In this document: positions 43,542-55,402 of the stretch, piece after piece
Numbering within the stretch: the first letter of the stretch is position 1
How the letters are laid out: each line of letters starts with the position of its first letter
NCBI GenBank assembly: GCA_914767715.1
Contig: OU612066.1
Coordinates: forward strand, 34,322,283 to 34,386,282
From: Membranipora membranacea
Taxonomy: Eukaryota; Bryozoa; Gymnolaemata; Cheilostomatida; Membraniporidae
Direction: 5' to 3'
DNA: 64,000 nucleotides
Translations under genes and position numbers: made by a program
Notes under the pieces: model-generated
The model's database searches: none
The model's input: only the letters and a program-made list of their open reading frames with translations
Told to the model about the DNA's origin: nothing

Positions 43542-45331
43542 TTAGTTTACATTTGGCTTCACATAATGTAAAAAAGCAGTTGATTTCCAGCAACCTTTGG
43601 CACAAAGGGTTGCATCAGCTATGCCAATCGAGGAGTAGAAACTAGCACCCCCACGTCGAAAGCCATGGGGAGTAAAATGCTCAGTGGCTCCACAATGCAA
43701 AAGGCACCGACGTAGATAATTTGCCAAGGTGGAGGCAGACAAATCAAATAACGGGTCCTCTGAATTCAAAGCATGTTTTTTAAGGTACCTCTTCGAATTT
43801 CGAACGGGGCAGATGGCCTTTTCATCAAAGGCGTTGAGTTTCACTGATACAGGGACGCTGGAATGTTTAAAAGATTTAAAATGTATGATCAAAAATATTG
43901 GGTATACAACTATATTTTTCTGCGTAACTGATGGGAAGGTGACGAAGGCGCATGGCATGCCTCACTAGGTCTCAGCAGTCCAAACAAACATAGGGTAAAC
44001 AGTGCACAGACGGTGGTTGAAATCTGCCCATGATTAAGATTATGAGCGCTGTTACAAATTTTTGTTCGGCCTGGTCCTAGGGTTCTGGGTTTTAAACACT
44101 CTTCGGAGTATTAATTGTAGCCTTGGTGAGTCAAAGTTTATGGCCAAATCGTTTGCTTTGCAATAAAACCGAATGGCGGAGAGGCTAGATCTTAAGGCCT
44201 TATCTCCCAGGCCAGAGTTTCTCTGCTGTATTACAAATAGTTCGATAGTGCGAGAACTAAACTTATCTTGGAAATTGTGTCTGCCACAGAACTCCTCTAG
44301 TCGGCCCAAGACTCTGTTGTAGGCTCGTCTAGTGCTGTCACCAATGGAAGCCATAATCATACAGTCAGCCTCTTGTTCTAGGGCTCGAATTTCTGCAAAA
44401 AACCAGGTACTTATTATATTTTTGACTTGGTTATTACACCAACAAAAAAATAATTCTCTTCAACCATGATTTATTACTTATTAGTTCAATATTATTCGGG
44501 GTAATACCTAATCAACTCTCCTTTGATATGTTTTGGACATATAGTGTCTGGCACGCAGTGGCGTCTGTTGGTGTTAAGCCAAACTGAGCAGTCCTGTCCA
44601 CGAGAGAGTCTATCTGGGATAATGTTATCCTCACTACTGATGTATTCCATCCTGACTACTATATTGTGAGTCATGAGGATTGAAATGCACAGTTTTAAGA
44701 GTTGGTTTATCAACTTGTCCCGTGAGTAGAACTTAGTCAGAATGGTCACTTAAAGGGCAACCAAGGTTTCGCAGCAATGCATTAATGGGTAGCAAATAAT
44801 GTGCTGGGCAGCATCAGCTTTATGCATTACGCGATGCAAAACTCAAAGTAGTTGCTGACTCTAAGCTGGGTAACACTTCAGTTTAGGGGAGGTTCCAAGC
44901 CTTTGCTGTAATAATTATAGAGCACAGGCTAAATAATAACAGGAACAGGAAACTGCTATGTGGTATTCTCTTTTAGCTGAGTTTGAGTACCTGATGGAAG
45001 AAATGTTTCACAAGAATTCTGGCTGAATAATCATCCGAATTATATTTTGTCTTTTTCCCCATGCAGAAGGTGCAATCTGCTATTAATCAATGGCCATCAA
45101 TGAGAAGTTGTTTGAAACCTTGGTTGCCCTTTAAGCCATATTGTCAGTTTTTATGAGTAAGCAACTATCACTTATCTGGTCTCTCCAGATGTGTAGGGCC
45201 GCCAATATAGGGTACAGCTCCAATAGCACTATGTTCTGAGAGGTCCACCAGGCGTCATCCAAAGTACCATCAATCCATTCAGGTCCCAGTACGGCTCCAT
45301 AGCCAAACGATCCAGAAGAGTCTGTTTCCAT
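43542..45331 (-). mobile_element. Broken tyrosine-recombinase (DIRS-like) retroelement, 3' half
   Basis: In minus-strand order there is a ribonuclease H fragment (45331-45135 with LLELYPILAALHIW and KTDNMA, then 44749-44492 with DNIIPDRLSRG), an integrase N-terminal core-binding domain (44360-44052) and a tyrosine recombinase catalytic part (43980-43542). The recombinase keeps the Arg box LLRPSEA, HxxR as PHGFRRGG, and Trp then Tyr in GCWKSTAFLHYV. The ribonuclease H frame is split by a MITE, and the recombinase has at least one frameshift near 43960. Ribonuclease H next to a tyrosine recombinase is the hallmark of DIRS/Ngaro-type retroelements. It is inactive as it stands, and I did not see the terminal repeats. 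Confidence 0.85.
44750..45134. mobile_element. TTAA-flanked MITE inserted in the DIRS-like element
   Basis: A 377-bp insert is bounded by perfect 17-bp terminal inverted repeats AGGGCAACCAAGGTTTC and flanked on both sides by TTAA. It has no coding capacity. Insertion at TTAA with a TTAA duplication is typical of piggyBac-type and some other DNA transposons. It splits the ribonuclease H coding region exactly at the TDNMA motif, so it inserted later than the retroelement. Confidence 0.92.
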
Positions 45332-46557
45332 CAGTGGAATGAAATTACAAATCAGCTATATTCCATCTTATTACAAAGTTTTATCTGCGCTTCTGTCAAA
45401 TAAACAGGGAAGGCAGTAATATGTGTACCATACAGTTGTTACCCGGACCAAATTTTAAACAATAGGGAGTTCAAATCTGTAGTTGTGCTCCCTTGTAACT
45501 GGGAAAATTGAAAAAACCGAGTCTGTGCATGAAATCCTATGCCCAGCTTTTCAATCGCATGTAATGAATGAAATCAGATTTCCAAAGCATACACGCACTT
45601 AAAAAGAATTTGTAAAATTACTATCCACATTGCTATGTTGGTTTCGTAGTGAGGACATCACAAGCTCACTCCCCTGTTTTTATAAAGATGCCAGCGATTC
45701 TGACCTTTCACCTTTATCCTCATATCAGTTCACTGTTGGAGTGCCTTGCACAATAATTCAAATTTTAACATCAATTGTTAAGGCTTGATTAAAATCATGT
45801 TACCAGGAACTGACCCGATATTTTATGCTCATATGCACTTTACCTGGAATCTGTACTGATCCAAAAAACCGGGATTATTGAAATTACCGGCTGTCAAAGT
45901 CTAAAACAATATACTAACATATGGAGTACAATTCAACTTGACAGGTAAAAATTAAGATTTTCCCAGTACACAAAAGCATCCTGTTATTGTGTCTTTCAAT
46001 ACATCTCAACACTTTATGCAGTTAGCAAAATTTTTGGATCTGGGATCCAATGCTATCAGCAATCAACCTGACTCAAAAACATTTATCTGGTTTTTCAGCC
46101 TTTGGACTGGTTTTGTGATGATGACCTATCTTGGCAAAGCAAATATATACGTCCGCATGAATAACTTAAGCTAAACGCCACAGTTTGCATCAACGGCGAA
46201 AATTGTTCACTATAGCCGCCATTAGTGCCCAGAATTAGTTTCTCAAACGTCATTCCATGCAAAAATTTATTTCATGTACGATTATTTCTTGATAAAATTT
46301 TCCTTCAGAAGCCCTTTTAAATAGTGGCGATTGCATGGTACAAAACCATTTGTGTAGGACATGGAAAACTTTTGCACCATTTTTGCACATGGCAAGCTAA
46401 AGTACGTGACACGCTATTGTACCTAGCAAGCTTTCAAACACCATAAATTTGTTCATGTTTTAAAGTATGGCTCAACACTTTATCAGGATAGTTGGGAGAC
46501 ATACACAATGAAGCCAATACCAGTTACATAGGAATAAATCAAGAATTTATGAGCATT

Positions 46558-47366
46558 CCCCTAGATATTTTTCTCACCAGCGGAAAAAAGGGAAACAGTG
46601 CCATTCCATAGTTCATTTGGTAACGAGCAAACCTGTAGGGCTCTGCAAGCTATAACACTATAGGTTTGTTTGTGAAGGGAATACACAGCACTTATTCTAC
46701 AGAGATCTGTGCGCCCGCTTCGTAGCTTTCATGAGTTGTTTTGTTAAGCTTAGGTAATTCTACTTTGAACCGAAAGCCTTCCAACTCAATTTATTTTAGT
46801 GTTTAGCAAGCTATACAGGTCTCGCTTAACAGTTTAGCTACAAAAATCCAAATTCACCGCCGGTCAATGAATACAACAATTCGACAAAGCTTCCAAATGA
46901 TTTAAACTTTGTTGGGAAGATCACCTAAACGGTGAAACTTTAGCACTCTGCATGCTATAACGCTATGTTCGCTTGTATAGAGAATAAACAGCACTTACGC
47001 TTATGCTATCGTGGATTTATGTGCAGGCCCCTAGATATTTTGTAACCAGCGGGAAAAAAGGGGGAATAGTGCCATTCCATGGTTCATTTGGTCTGCATGC
47101 TTTCACACTAGGTTTGCTTATACCGAGAATAAAAAGTACTTATGCTACAGAGATCTTTGAGCCAACTTCATAGCTTTTATGAGTTGTTCAACAAGCTTAG
47201 GTAGTTCTATACCTTTAAACCAAGAGCCTTTCAACTCAATTTAGTCAGCTATACAGGTCTTGCTTAAAAGCTAAGCTCGAAGATCCAAGTTCATAGCAGG
47301 CCAATGTATGCAACAAATGGACAAAGCTTCCAAATGATCTAACTTTGTTGGGAGGATCACTTAAAC
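46558..47366. repeat. Direct tandem duplication, period about 471 bp
   Basis: A block starting CCCCTAGATATTTT at 46558 recurs at 47029 in the same order. Shared landmarks are CCAGCGG-AAAAAAGGG, AGTGCCATTCCAT, ACAGAGATCT, AGCTATACAGGTCT, GACAAAGCTTCCAAATGAT and TTTGTTGGGA. The second copy is slightly shorter and diverged. No coding frame is maintained. Confidence 0.88.
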
Positions 47367-48596
47367 ATGGCTGTAAAAGTAGCAATACATGATATATAAC
47401 TTAGCTTTTCGGTGTTCCCTTGCAAATGTTCTTGTCTCGCCTCAATCGTCTGTTTTCGGCCTTGTTTGCAGCCCCAATTGCCTAGCATTACGTCATATCA
47501 TACAATTATCATAGCCTCTATCACCATATACCAGTGCTGTCAAACTCTTGTGTCGTCCTGGTTGAATCACACCAAGTAACCGGGCTCAATCGCGCTGATA
47601 TAAAAACTGGAAAGCAGCAGCATAGCATCCAATTTTGGTGATGTCAATAAATTGGAAAAGCTTGAGAAACCTATTATCAGTGCCTGTAACAGATATGTGC
47701 ATGTAAAACTTTATTTTCACGGAATCGCGAACCAAACTGGAACAAAAACAAAGGGAGAGGAACCAAAACACTTTGTTTTTGAAGGAAAATCCGAGTTGCT
47801 ATAAAAATCATAATGATGACCGCAGGGGGATTTTTTTTGCCCAGGCATACCGCATATCGTCATGCTTTGTGGAATTAAAAAACTAGTATCCACACAAATA
47901 CAGATCCCCAAACCACTAACAAAGACGGCATTCCGCTATACCAAATTGCGGCAAATAATTTCAAAGTCCTCACCAATGTTGCTGCTAATAAAAAAACCCA
48001 CATTGCAGATCCCCAGTCTATGTGTCCATGGTTGGCCTTCATGTATTAAAAGTGTTGGTCTCCACGCTTTTTAATAAGGAGGTGGAAGCACCTATTAGTT
48101 TGGTCACGGTCAACAACTGGAGGAGAGTTACAAAGCTTAGATATGGGTTAGAATGCGTTTGCATGTCCCATTATGATATCCTTATATTATTTTGATAGTC
48201 CTGTGCGGTTAACATTTGCTGTCAGTGTGTCAGTCCTCTCCCTTATTTAACTTTTGAGCTGATTAACCATGAGAAGCCAACTCATAAATACACAAACAAT
48301 TTTACTCTAAAAAATCCATTTCTTACAAAATGGTTATTATTCATAGAAATGTGAAGTTGAAGTCGAAGTTTTTTTATTGTCATATTCTAATATCTTTCCT
48401 GTAATAGGTTGATACAGGTTGAGATCATGGAAAATACAATTTACACATGTGGAAAAATAAAATGAAAATGAGTCTGAGCTACATGAGATGAAAAATTGCG
48501 CATAAAATTAAAAAAATATTCCGAGTAGCAGGATGCTGGATTCTCTCTAGTCTTGTGTTGTCAGTGTCTGATAACAAATTGTACTGTGCGGCGTGA

Positions 48597-48652
48597 CCAG
48601 TGGATCGGGAGCAACTCGGAATGCAGGCAAATGGACCAACCTTGGTCTAGGT
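48597..48652. repeat. Short foldback hairpin repeat, half copy 2
   Basis: Only the right arm is present: GTGACCAGTGGATCGGGAGC, then GAATGCAGGCAAATGGACCA and TTGGTCTAG. It is nearly identical to the right arm at 60914-60976. Confidence 0.85.
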
Positions 48653-49091
48653 TGAATATGACAATCTAAAGTATGTACTGCTTGGGTAAAAAGGAGTACC
48701 CTTGGTATGGCATTTATTTATAAAACTGTTAATTTAGGAAATACGATATACACATACCAAAAACACAATTCTAGTTTATCGTAGCTAAATCTCAATGTTG
48801 TAACTGCAAAATATTTGTTTTTTTCTTACCTCAATGATTAACAAGATAGCTGGGGGTTCCCCTATAGGAGGGGGGCGACTAATACGTCATTTCCTGGTTA
48901 ACCCCCAATAAGTTAGAAATAAACATTTAAGTAAGTACAGTAAGTTGCTGGAGAACAGCATGGGCAGGGCAAGAACTTTATAGGAGGAAATTCGGCCTCG
49001 ATACTTTAGAAAAGGCGGAAAATTTAGCACCAAGGGAGAGGAGTTTATAACGGAACCCAATAAAGTATCAGTTATGTTTATTATAACTTAA

Positions 49092-50613
49092 TTAGGCATC
49101 TGATTTCCACCTGCCGTGAACCTGTATCTGAGCTGCGGTCCATCCTCTCTTTCTAGCCCAAGTAGCCCCTCCATGACGGAAACAGTGCGGTGTGAGCTTT
49201 GACTTTATCCCCGCTCTACCAGCTACATACTGTAATATTTTCCCAAACTCCTTGGCGGAAACATCAAAGAGTGGTGACTCAGGGAGTTTATGCCCAAACA
49301 AATCCAGGTATTGCTGTAGCAACAGCACTGGTTTCAAGGGTTCGCCGGAGTTGTCAACAAGTTTGACCCTAGCCTCTGTCTTAGAGTGTTTGAACGACCT
49401 CAGAGTTAAATGACAAGAGGTTTTATCCTTTGACCAATGCACATCTCCGAACAGAAGGGCATGGGAGCTAGCTGTGGTGCAAAACTACTGCCATCATGCA
49501 GCGAAACTGGCACGCAACTCTAGGAGCAAGTATTTCAGCTGCCCTGTCAAGTCTGAGCAGATGACTGAAAGACACTGCAGTTTTCGTGCCTGCTGTAGAC
49601 TCATTCCTAAACCCTTTCAGCAGCATCATGATTCTTTCTGAGTCCAGGGATACTTTTAGGTTTAACTTGCGAAAAGAATGGCGTAGGGCGGAGATGTGAG
49701 TCAGTACTGTACTGTAAGCAAGGCCCTGTTTCTTCAGATGTGCAATCCACAACTCCACCGAAGATTTACTGCTTCTGTCTGGTAAGGACGGTCCATGCCA
49801 TCACAGAACTTTTTGAATTTGTTAAAATATTTTTCATAAATCTTTGCAAACGCCGGGCATACTGACAAACCAATCAGTCTGTCCACTTCTTCTTCAAGTT
49901 CTACAAAAAGAAGAGGAAAGAATTGAATGTATCATTAAATGTACCAATAGCTAATTTATAAGGTCAAGAAGAAACTAATTTAACCCTCGCCACGGTTGGA
50001 GAAATGCCCTGCTGACAAGGGACGACTAATACGGCATTGCGATAACTGTTTGTTAGATCAATGTAATGAAACCCGAGTTGATTGGGTCGAGATGGTGGGG
50101 GATGACTATTGGATCTGCTCTCATAGCAAGAAATGTAAGCCGAAATTTCTCTATTTTGCCTCTTGATAGAAGATCCGGACCGATATTATCCACACCTTTC
50201 ACTAGGAATGCGGAGATGTGAATATTCCTGTTCAGGCAGAGCTTTGCAATGTGGCGAAGCATCCTACGTAGAGCAGGTTCCTTACTGTATAGCTTATTGA
50301 TAACGGCGACCAGGGCCATGTTGTCGGTGAACACTCGAAAGGAACAGTTGGCCACACACTCCTGAAGCATCAGGAGAGCAATCACTATGGGGAACAGTTC
50401 CAGCACTGCTATATTAGGCACTGCAACCTGAGGCCAGGATCCGTCAAACCACTGGTCTCCCCAGACGCCTCCAAAACCCACAGAAGTTGATGCATCTGTG
50501 ATTACTGGTGGGAATGAAGTAAAATCCGCCAGGACAATGTCGTATAGTTTTTCAGGAGAGGCCTCAAGTAAAGCACACCACACTGTTAGATCCTCTTTCA
50601 CTTCCTCACTCAC
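49092..50613 (-). mobile_element. Second broken tyrosine-recombinase (DIRS-like) retroelement
   Basis: In minus-strand order there is a ribonuclease H domain (50613-50053, with VITDASTSVGFGG, LELFPIVIALL, FTDNMAL and DNIGPDLLSRG), a core-binding domain (49758-49468) and a recombinase catalytic part (49460-49092) with PHCFRHGGATWAR and HGRWKSDA. A frameshift separates the last two near 49455, and an in-frame TAA immediately after KSDA precedes the expected Tyr. It is related to but clearly diverged from the element at 43.5-45.3 kb (shared LLSRG and TDNMA blocks). No reverse transcriptase part is visible, so the copy is 5'-truncated. Confidence 0.85.
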
Positions 50614-51356
50614 TCGCCTTCTCTAATTCTTACTCTGAGACAGAACACCTGCTAATCCACCATACACACTACTAAGGTAGGTGCGTCCTGCTCGCAATTG
50701 TGAAAAGACCACTTGTCACTTCAGTTGTCTAGAATGAATGGGATGAGAAAAACCCGCGAACTGACGAGATAAGTAAATTTGCATAAACTCGCTATAAGGT
50801 GCTCCGTGGTATAGGATAATGCTAAAGGTAAGATAAGATAACTACAAAGTATGAGGCTCTGAGGCCAGATTAAAGCTAGTAAATTTTACCAGTTATAACA
50901 CACTACTGTGTTATTAAATAACTGAGCCTTGTCACATTGCTCAAGAAAAAATTAGTTCTTTAGGTGTAAAAATCTCTGTATTTTTAGCATATGTGAACTA
51001 ATGTGTCTTATACTAGAAAATTCAAGGGAGAAAAAATATTGGAATATAAATGGGACTCTCCTTCAAAGTAGTCAATCTGGGACTGTATGGTCAAGCTAGG
51101 ATTGAAACGTTTCACTCTGTTGTGCCTGATTGTGATGAAAAGTGGTGATGAGTACTTTAAGATTGTCATGAACTACCTAAAGTGTAAGGATCAATGAATG
51201 AAGTCGAGTTCATACAACCAATTCTGTTTTAAGCATAAATTCCAGGGTCAAATTTTCTTGAAGAGAATAAGTAAAGGATTGAAAGTTGTGTGATTATGCT
51301 GATGATAGAGGAATGAATACAAAAGTTGCTCCAAAATGTATTGAATGGTTGTTTTA
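50614..51356. other. Non-coding interval
   Basis: AT-rich sequence between a retroelement and a GPCR pseudogene. I see no gene, RNA or clear repeat in it. Confidence 0.6.
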
Positions 51357-51852
51357 TCATGCTGCATCATGACTGCACCTCAGACCTTTGATCAGTTTTA
51401 GAAATTCATTTCTAAAGACAGGAAGGTTGCAGGAGTAAATTAAAATCTGGCTACTGACAAAGTTTTCTGTACTTGACAGGACATGTTACAGCAAACCAAC
51501 GATCGATGGACATCCCTGTGTGAACCAAAGCTTTAATCGATGCAGATACAATATGTATAGAGCCATGTACCAAACATATAGTATCATTGACCCGTATCTC
51601 TCAGATTAAAATTATCACAGTGAGGATGGTGTTACTGATGAACATGGCCAAGTCAGGTCCTATTAGGCCTACCATGTAGTAGTGTTGAATGTTTAGTTTT
51701 CTTAGTTTTTTGAAGGTCAAAATTACCACGATGTTACTCATCAGTAAGAAAACATCTAGAAACAAGCAGATAGCTGCTTGTTCAACTGGTACTTCTATCT
51801 TGTAACAATACGGAGATATATTCGTTCTATTTGTATCCATACTATCTTCCAT
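51357..51852 (-). pseudogene. Class A GPCR pseudogene with internal deletion
   Basis: An ATG at 51852 opens a frame of 83 codons with an extracellular N-terminus (NRTN glycosylation motif), TM1 (SNIVVIL) and TM2 (IGPDLAMF), stopping at 51601. In another frame at about 51565-51470 comes TM3 with the DRY-like SIDRWFAVTCPVKYR. At about 51448-51357 comes the end of TM7 with LIYSCNLPVFRNEF and a cysteine in the tail. TM4-TM6 and both large loops are missing. The order TM1-TM2-TM3-TM7 on one strand with frame changes shows a decayed rhodopsin-like receptor. The ligand class is unknown. Lack of introns is usual for this family. Confidence 0.85.
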
Positions 51853-53486
51853 TTTTGTGTTTCCAGGAAATATTCTCTTCGATAGATCTGTACATGCATC
51901 TCCAATTCATCTGCACCTTATGTTTAGCAGCAAGGACATATGTTTCTTCTAAAGCAAGTTTATCAGCTGCTTTGGGTTATATTTTCTTTCCTCTTCCTAT
52001 TTACAAAAAAATATAATAATTTCAATTGACCATACTCTGAACCTTCTTTTTTCTCAGCTCAGGTTGGCCTGCAGCTGTGTAAAACCTTTAGAATTTCTTT
52101 GTGAATTCTAAATAATATTACCATTCTGCGATTTTTAATACAAAAATAAGTTGACTTGATAAACAAATATTTACCAGTTGTTCATTTTGAAAGCCTTGCT
52201 CAAGTGACAAATGAAATTTTCAGCATGTTTCAATTGATACCTAAAATACTAAAATATAAACAGAAATTTACCTGTTGTTGGTCCCAGCAGTCACATAGCT
52301 GCCTTGCAACTGATAGCATTTGTAAATTTTGCCATTAAACACTTCTGCGTCTGGATCGATTATTTCCTTTGATATTGTAATGAGACATGTCATTGCATTT
52401 CGTGATGTTCATGTATAAGCTATGTGCTGTGTGACAGCGCAACATTATCAATGAAGACCATTCTACTCAATGAACGTAATAATGGGATATGCAGCCAGAG
52501 GAAGGAGATATTATAGCTTGATTTAACCGATAGATGATACTTTTGCTAAATTTGTAAGCACAGATGCATCAGGGGTTCACATACCCCTACAAACACACAT
52601 AAGTCAAGTGTAGTTTAAAGATCTCAAGGCTAAACTCTTATGCTTCGACTTAATCATGCCATATTTGTCGTTTAGCATAAAGCTGAAGCTCAAATTAAGA
52701 TTTTGTTTTAGTTAGGTTTCTATGAAGAAGATTTTTAAACCATTAGAAAAGCCAAATTTTAATTTGATTATTAGTATCAGGATATTTTAGCAGATGCTTT
52801 AGCACTTTTCATACAGTCAAGCCCTTATCTTTCATTGCGGTCAATCAATGCTTCCCAATTTATGTGTGGTAGAGAGAACTTTTATGTGTTGTTTATGGTT
52901 TATTCTGAATTGAGTTTCCTGACTGTTTTCAACTCACATACACCATCTATTTGTTTTATAGCTGAAGGTATGATGATTATGTGCTGTCCAAGCATCTTCC
53001 ATGTAATGATGAGCCACTATTGTTTCTGCAAAAAACCTCTGATATTGCCAGTGAAAAGTTCTGTTATTGTGCTTTCAATAAGACCTAACAAGAAACCTAG
53101 ACCATAATGCACAGCTAATGTGAGGCGCTTAATGCAGCAATATTTATTGAGACATTGAAATGGTTAACAAATTCTATCAGCATACTATGGTATATTGTAA
53201 TCTATTTTGTTTACTGGCTAAAATTTAATATACTGATATTTACCAGCCTTTTACACATGCAGTCCAACAGCAGGGGAGCAACTGATGACACATGTGAGTG
53301 TTTTATCAAAACTTTATCAGTGTGATTCAAGCTTTCGATTATTTCCTTTGAGAAGATATAATTTCCAATGTCACAGCAAGTGGCCTCCACCAGCCAAGTT
53401 GTCGCAGTGAGAAAATAATGCATAATTGATGATACTTAGTTGCATGTAGGTACAGACAGGTGAAGAGGTTTTCACTTCACACAATG
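51853..53486. other. Non-coding interval
   Basis: AT-rich sequence with short frames lacking splice or family support. I see no gene. Confidence 0.55.
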
Positions 53487-54355
53487 CTACACATTAAACT
53501 GTAGCTTCTGCACAGTGATCTTGTGCATGTCGGCACACTTTTCAATCTCATCAAAACCTACCCAGCAACGGTTAAATGAATTAAGTCTGGTCTTTGGTTC
53601 GTGATCACAATATGCTGTGGCATGCTGAGCTGCTCTGAGCTGCTCTGTGAGGTCGCATCTCACCTGCCATTCTCCGCATTCTCCAGCATTAGCATATTCA
53701 CACTTCTCCGTGACATATTTACACAACACTTTCAGGACTTGATTATGCCTATACGTGTATCTTCCAAGGCTCTGCGGGCAATTCTACAGAATATGTCGAA
53801 GTGTGCCCTTGGCCGAGCACTCGGCGCATTTCGAGTTCTCGGTCAAATTCCAGCGTTCCAGGTTCGCCGGGGTTGGTAGTTGATCATAAGCTGCACCAAC
53901 CAGAAAGCTGATCCTTTGTTGCTCCATCGACCACATTTCTGTCCATTTGAGCTGAAGCTGCTCAACAGACTCCCAACAAGTCCACCTGCCTTGTTGGCTT
54001 GGCCTACAGCTTGTCTCTGGCGGCAGTCCTCTTCCATCTTGTGCACCTCATCAACTACCATCTCCCGTCTAACCTTTGGGCTTTCCTTTGAGAACCACCG
54101 GTTTGCTTCCCAGTCGATGCCATGACGTGCAGTTGTCACAGCACCCACAATCTCATGTATCTCCAGTCGAGATTTGGCATCTCTGACAGTCTCTGTGACA
54201 GACCACTTTTTACCAGTGTCAAGTGTTGGAGCACATTCCCTTATCACCTGGTCTGGTGACTCGTTCAACATCATATCCAGTCTCGCTTTTGATGTTTTGT
54301 ACTCTTCCATAAGCGATTTCATAGGCAGTGAAAGAGTAAACGAACTGGCACTCAT
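53487..54355 (-). mobile_element. Non-LTR retrotransposon 3' fragment
   Basis: The minus strand encodes the region downstream of a reverse transcriptase: a basic helical part (54355-53970), then QQRISFLVGAAYDQLPTPAN, a Cys-His cluster CAECSAKGTLRHIL (with CPQSLG after a stop) and GRYTYRHNQVLKVL. This arrangement is familiar from non-LTR elements abundant in corals, sponges and molluscs. There is a frame change near 53950 and an in-frame TAG inside the Cys-His cluster. The reverse transcriptase and endonuclease are absent, so it is a 5'-truncated dead copy. Confidence 0.75.
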
Positions 54356-54703
54356 TGTATATTAGTGGTTTTTTGTAACCTTGTTAAATTTCTACCAGAG
54401 CCTTATGATAAGGGTACTATTTCACTGTAATGTGATCCGTACTGCCTTCTATTTGTACTCTTTCTTAATGCAGCTCTATAACCTTGACAGTCTGTTTTCA
54501 GTGGGAATTCTGCATAGCCATGTCCATGTCAACTTATTTTTGATCTTTCTTAATTTAATTATGGCAGCGCAGTACCAATCCCACATTCATAGTATTAAAC
54601 TTATTATATCTCCATGTGTCAAAAAGACAACTTCAAAAAATTCAAACTGAAAACAGATCTGCACTAGCACTATGCACAACCTGTTTAACATCTCATTTTA
54701 CAG

Positions 54704-55402
<699 letters not shown>

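Larger units (their letters stand above)
45332..49091. other. Non-coding, repeat-rich interval between two retroelements
   Basis: I see no gene. It contains the 471-bp tandem duplication and one copy of the small foldback repeat. Near 48850-48910 a G/C-run-rich stretch ends in GACTAATACG, and a similar CGACTAATACG lies near 50022 inside the second retroelement, so this may be retroelement terminal or internal sequence. Confidence 0.6.

Noticed and set aside
52835-53107. Plus-strand 90-codon frame with many Cys and hydrophobic residues
   Set aside because: No GPCR or other family motif, non-ATG start and no splice context.
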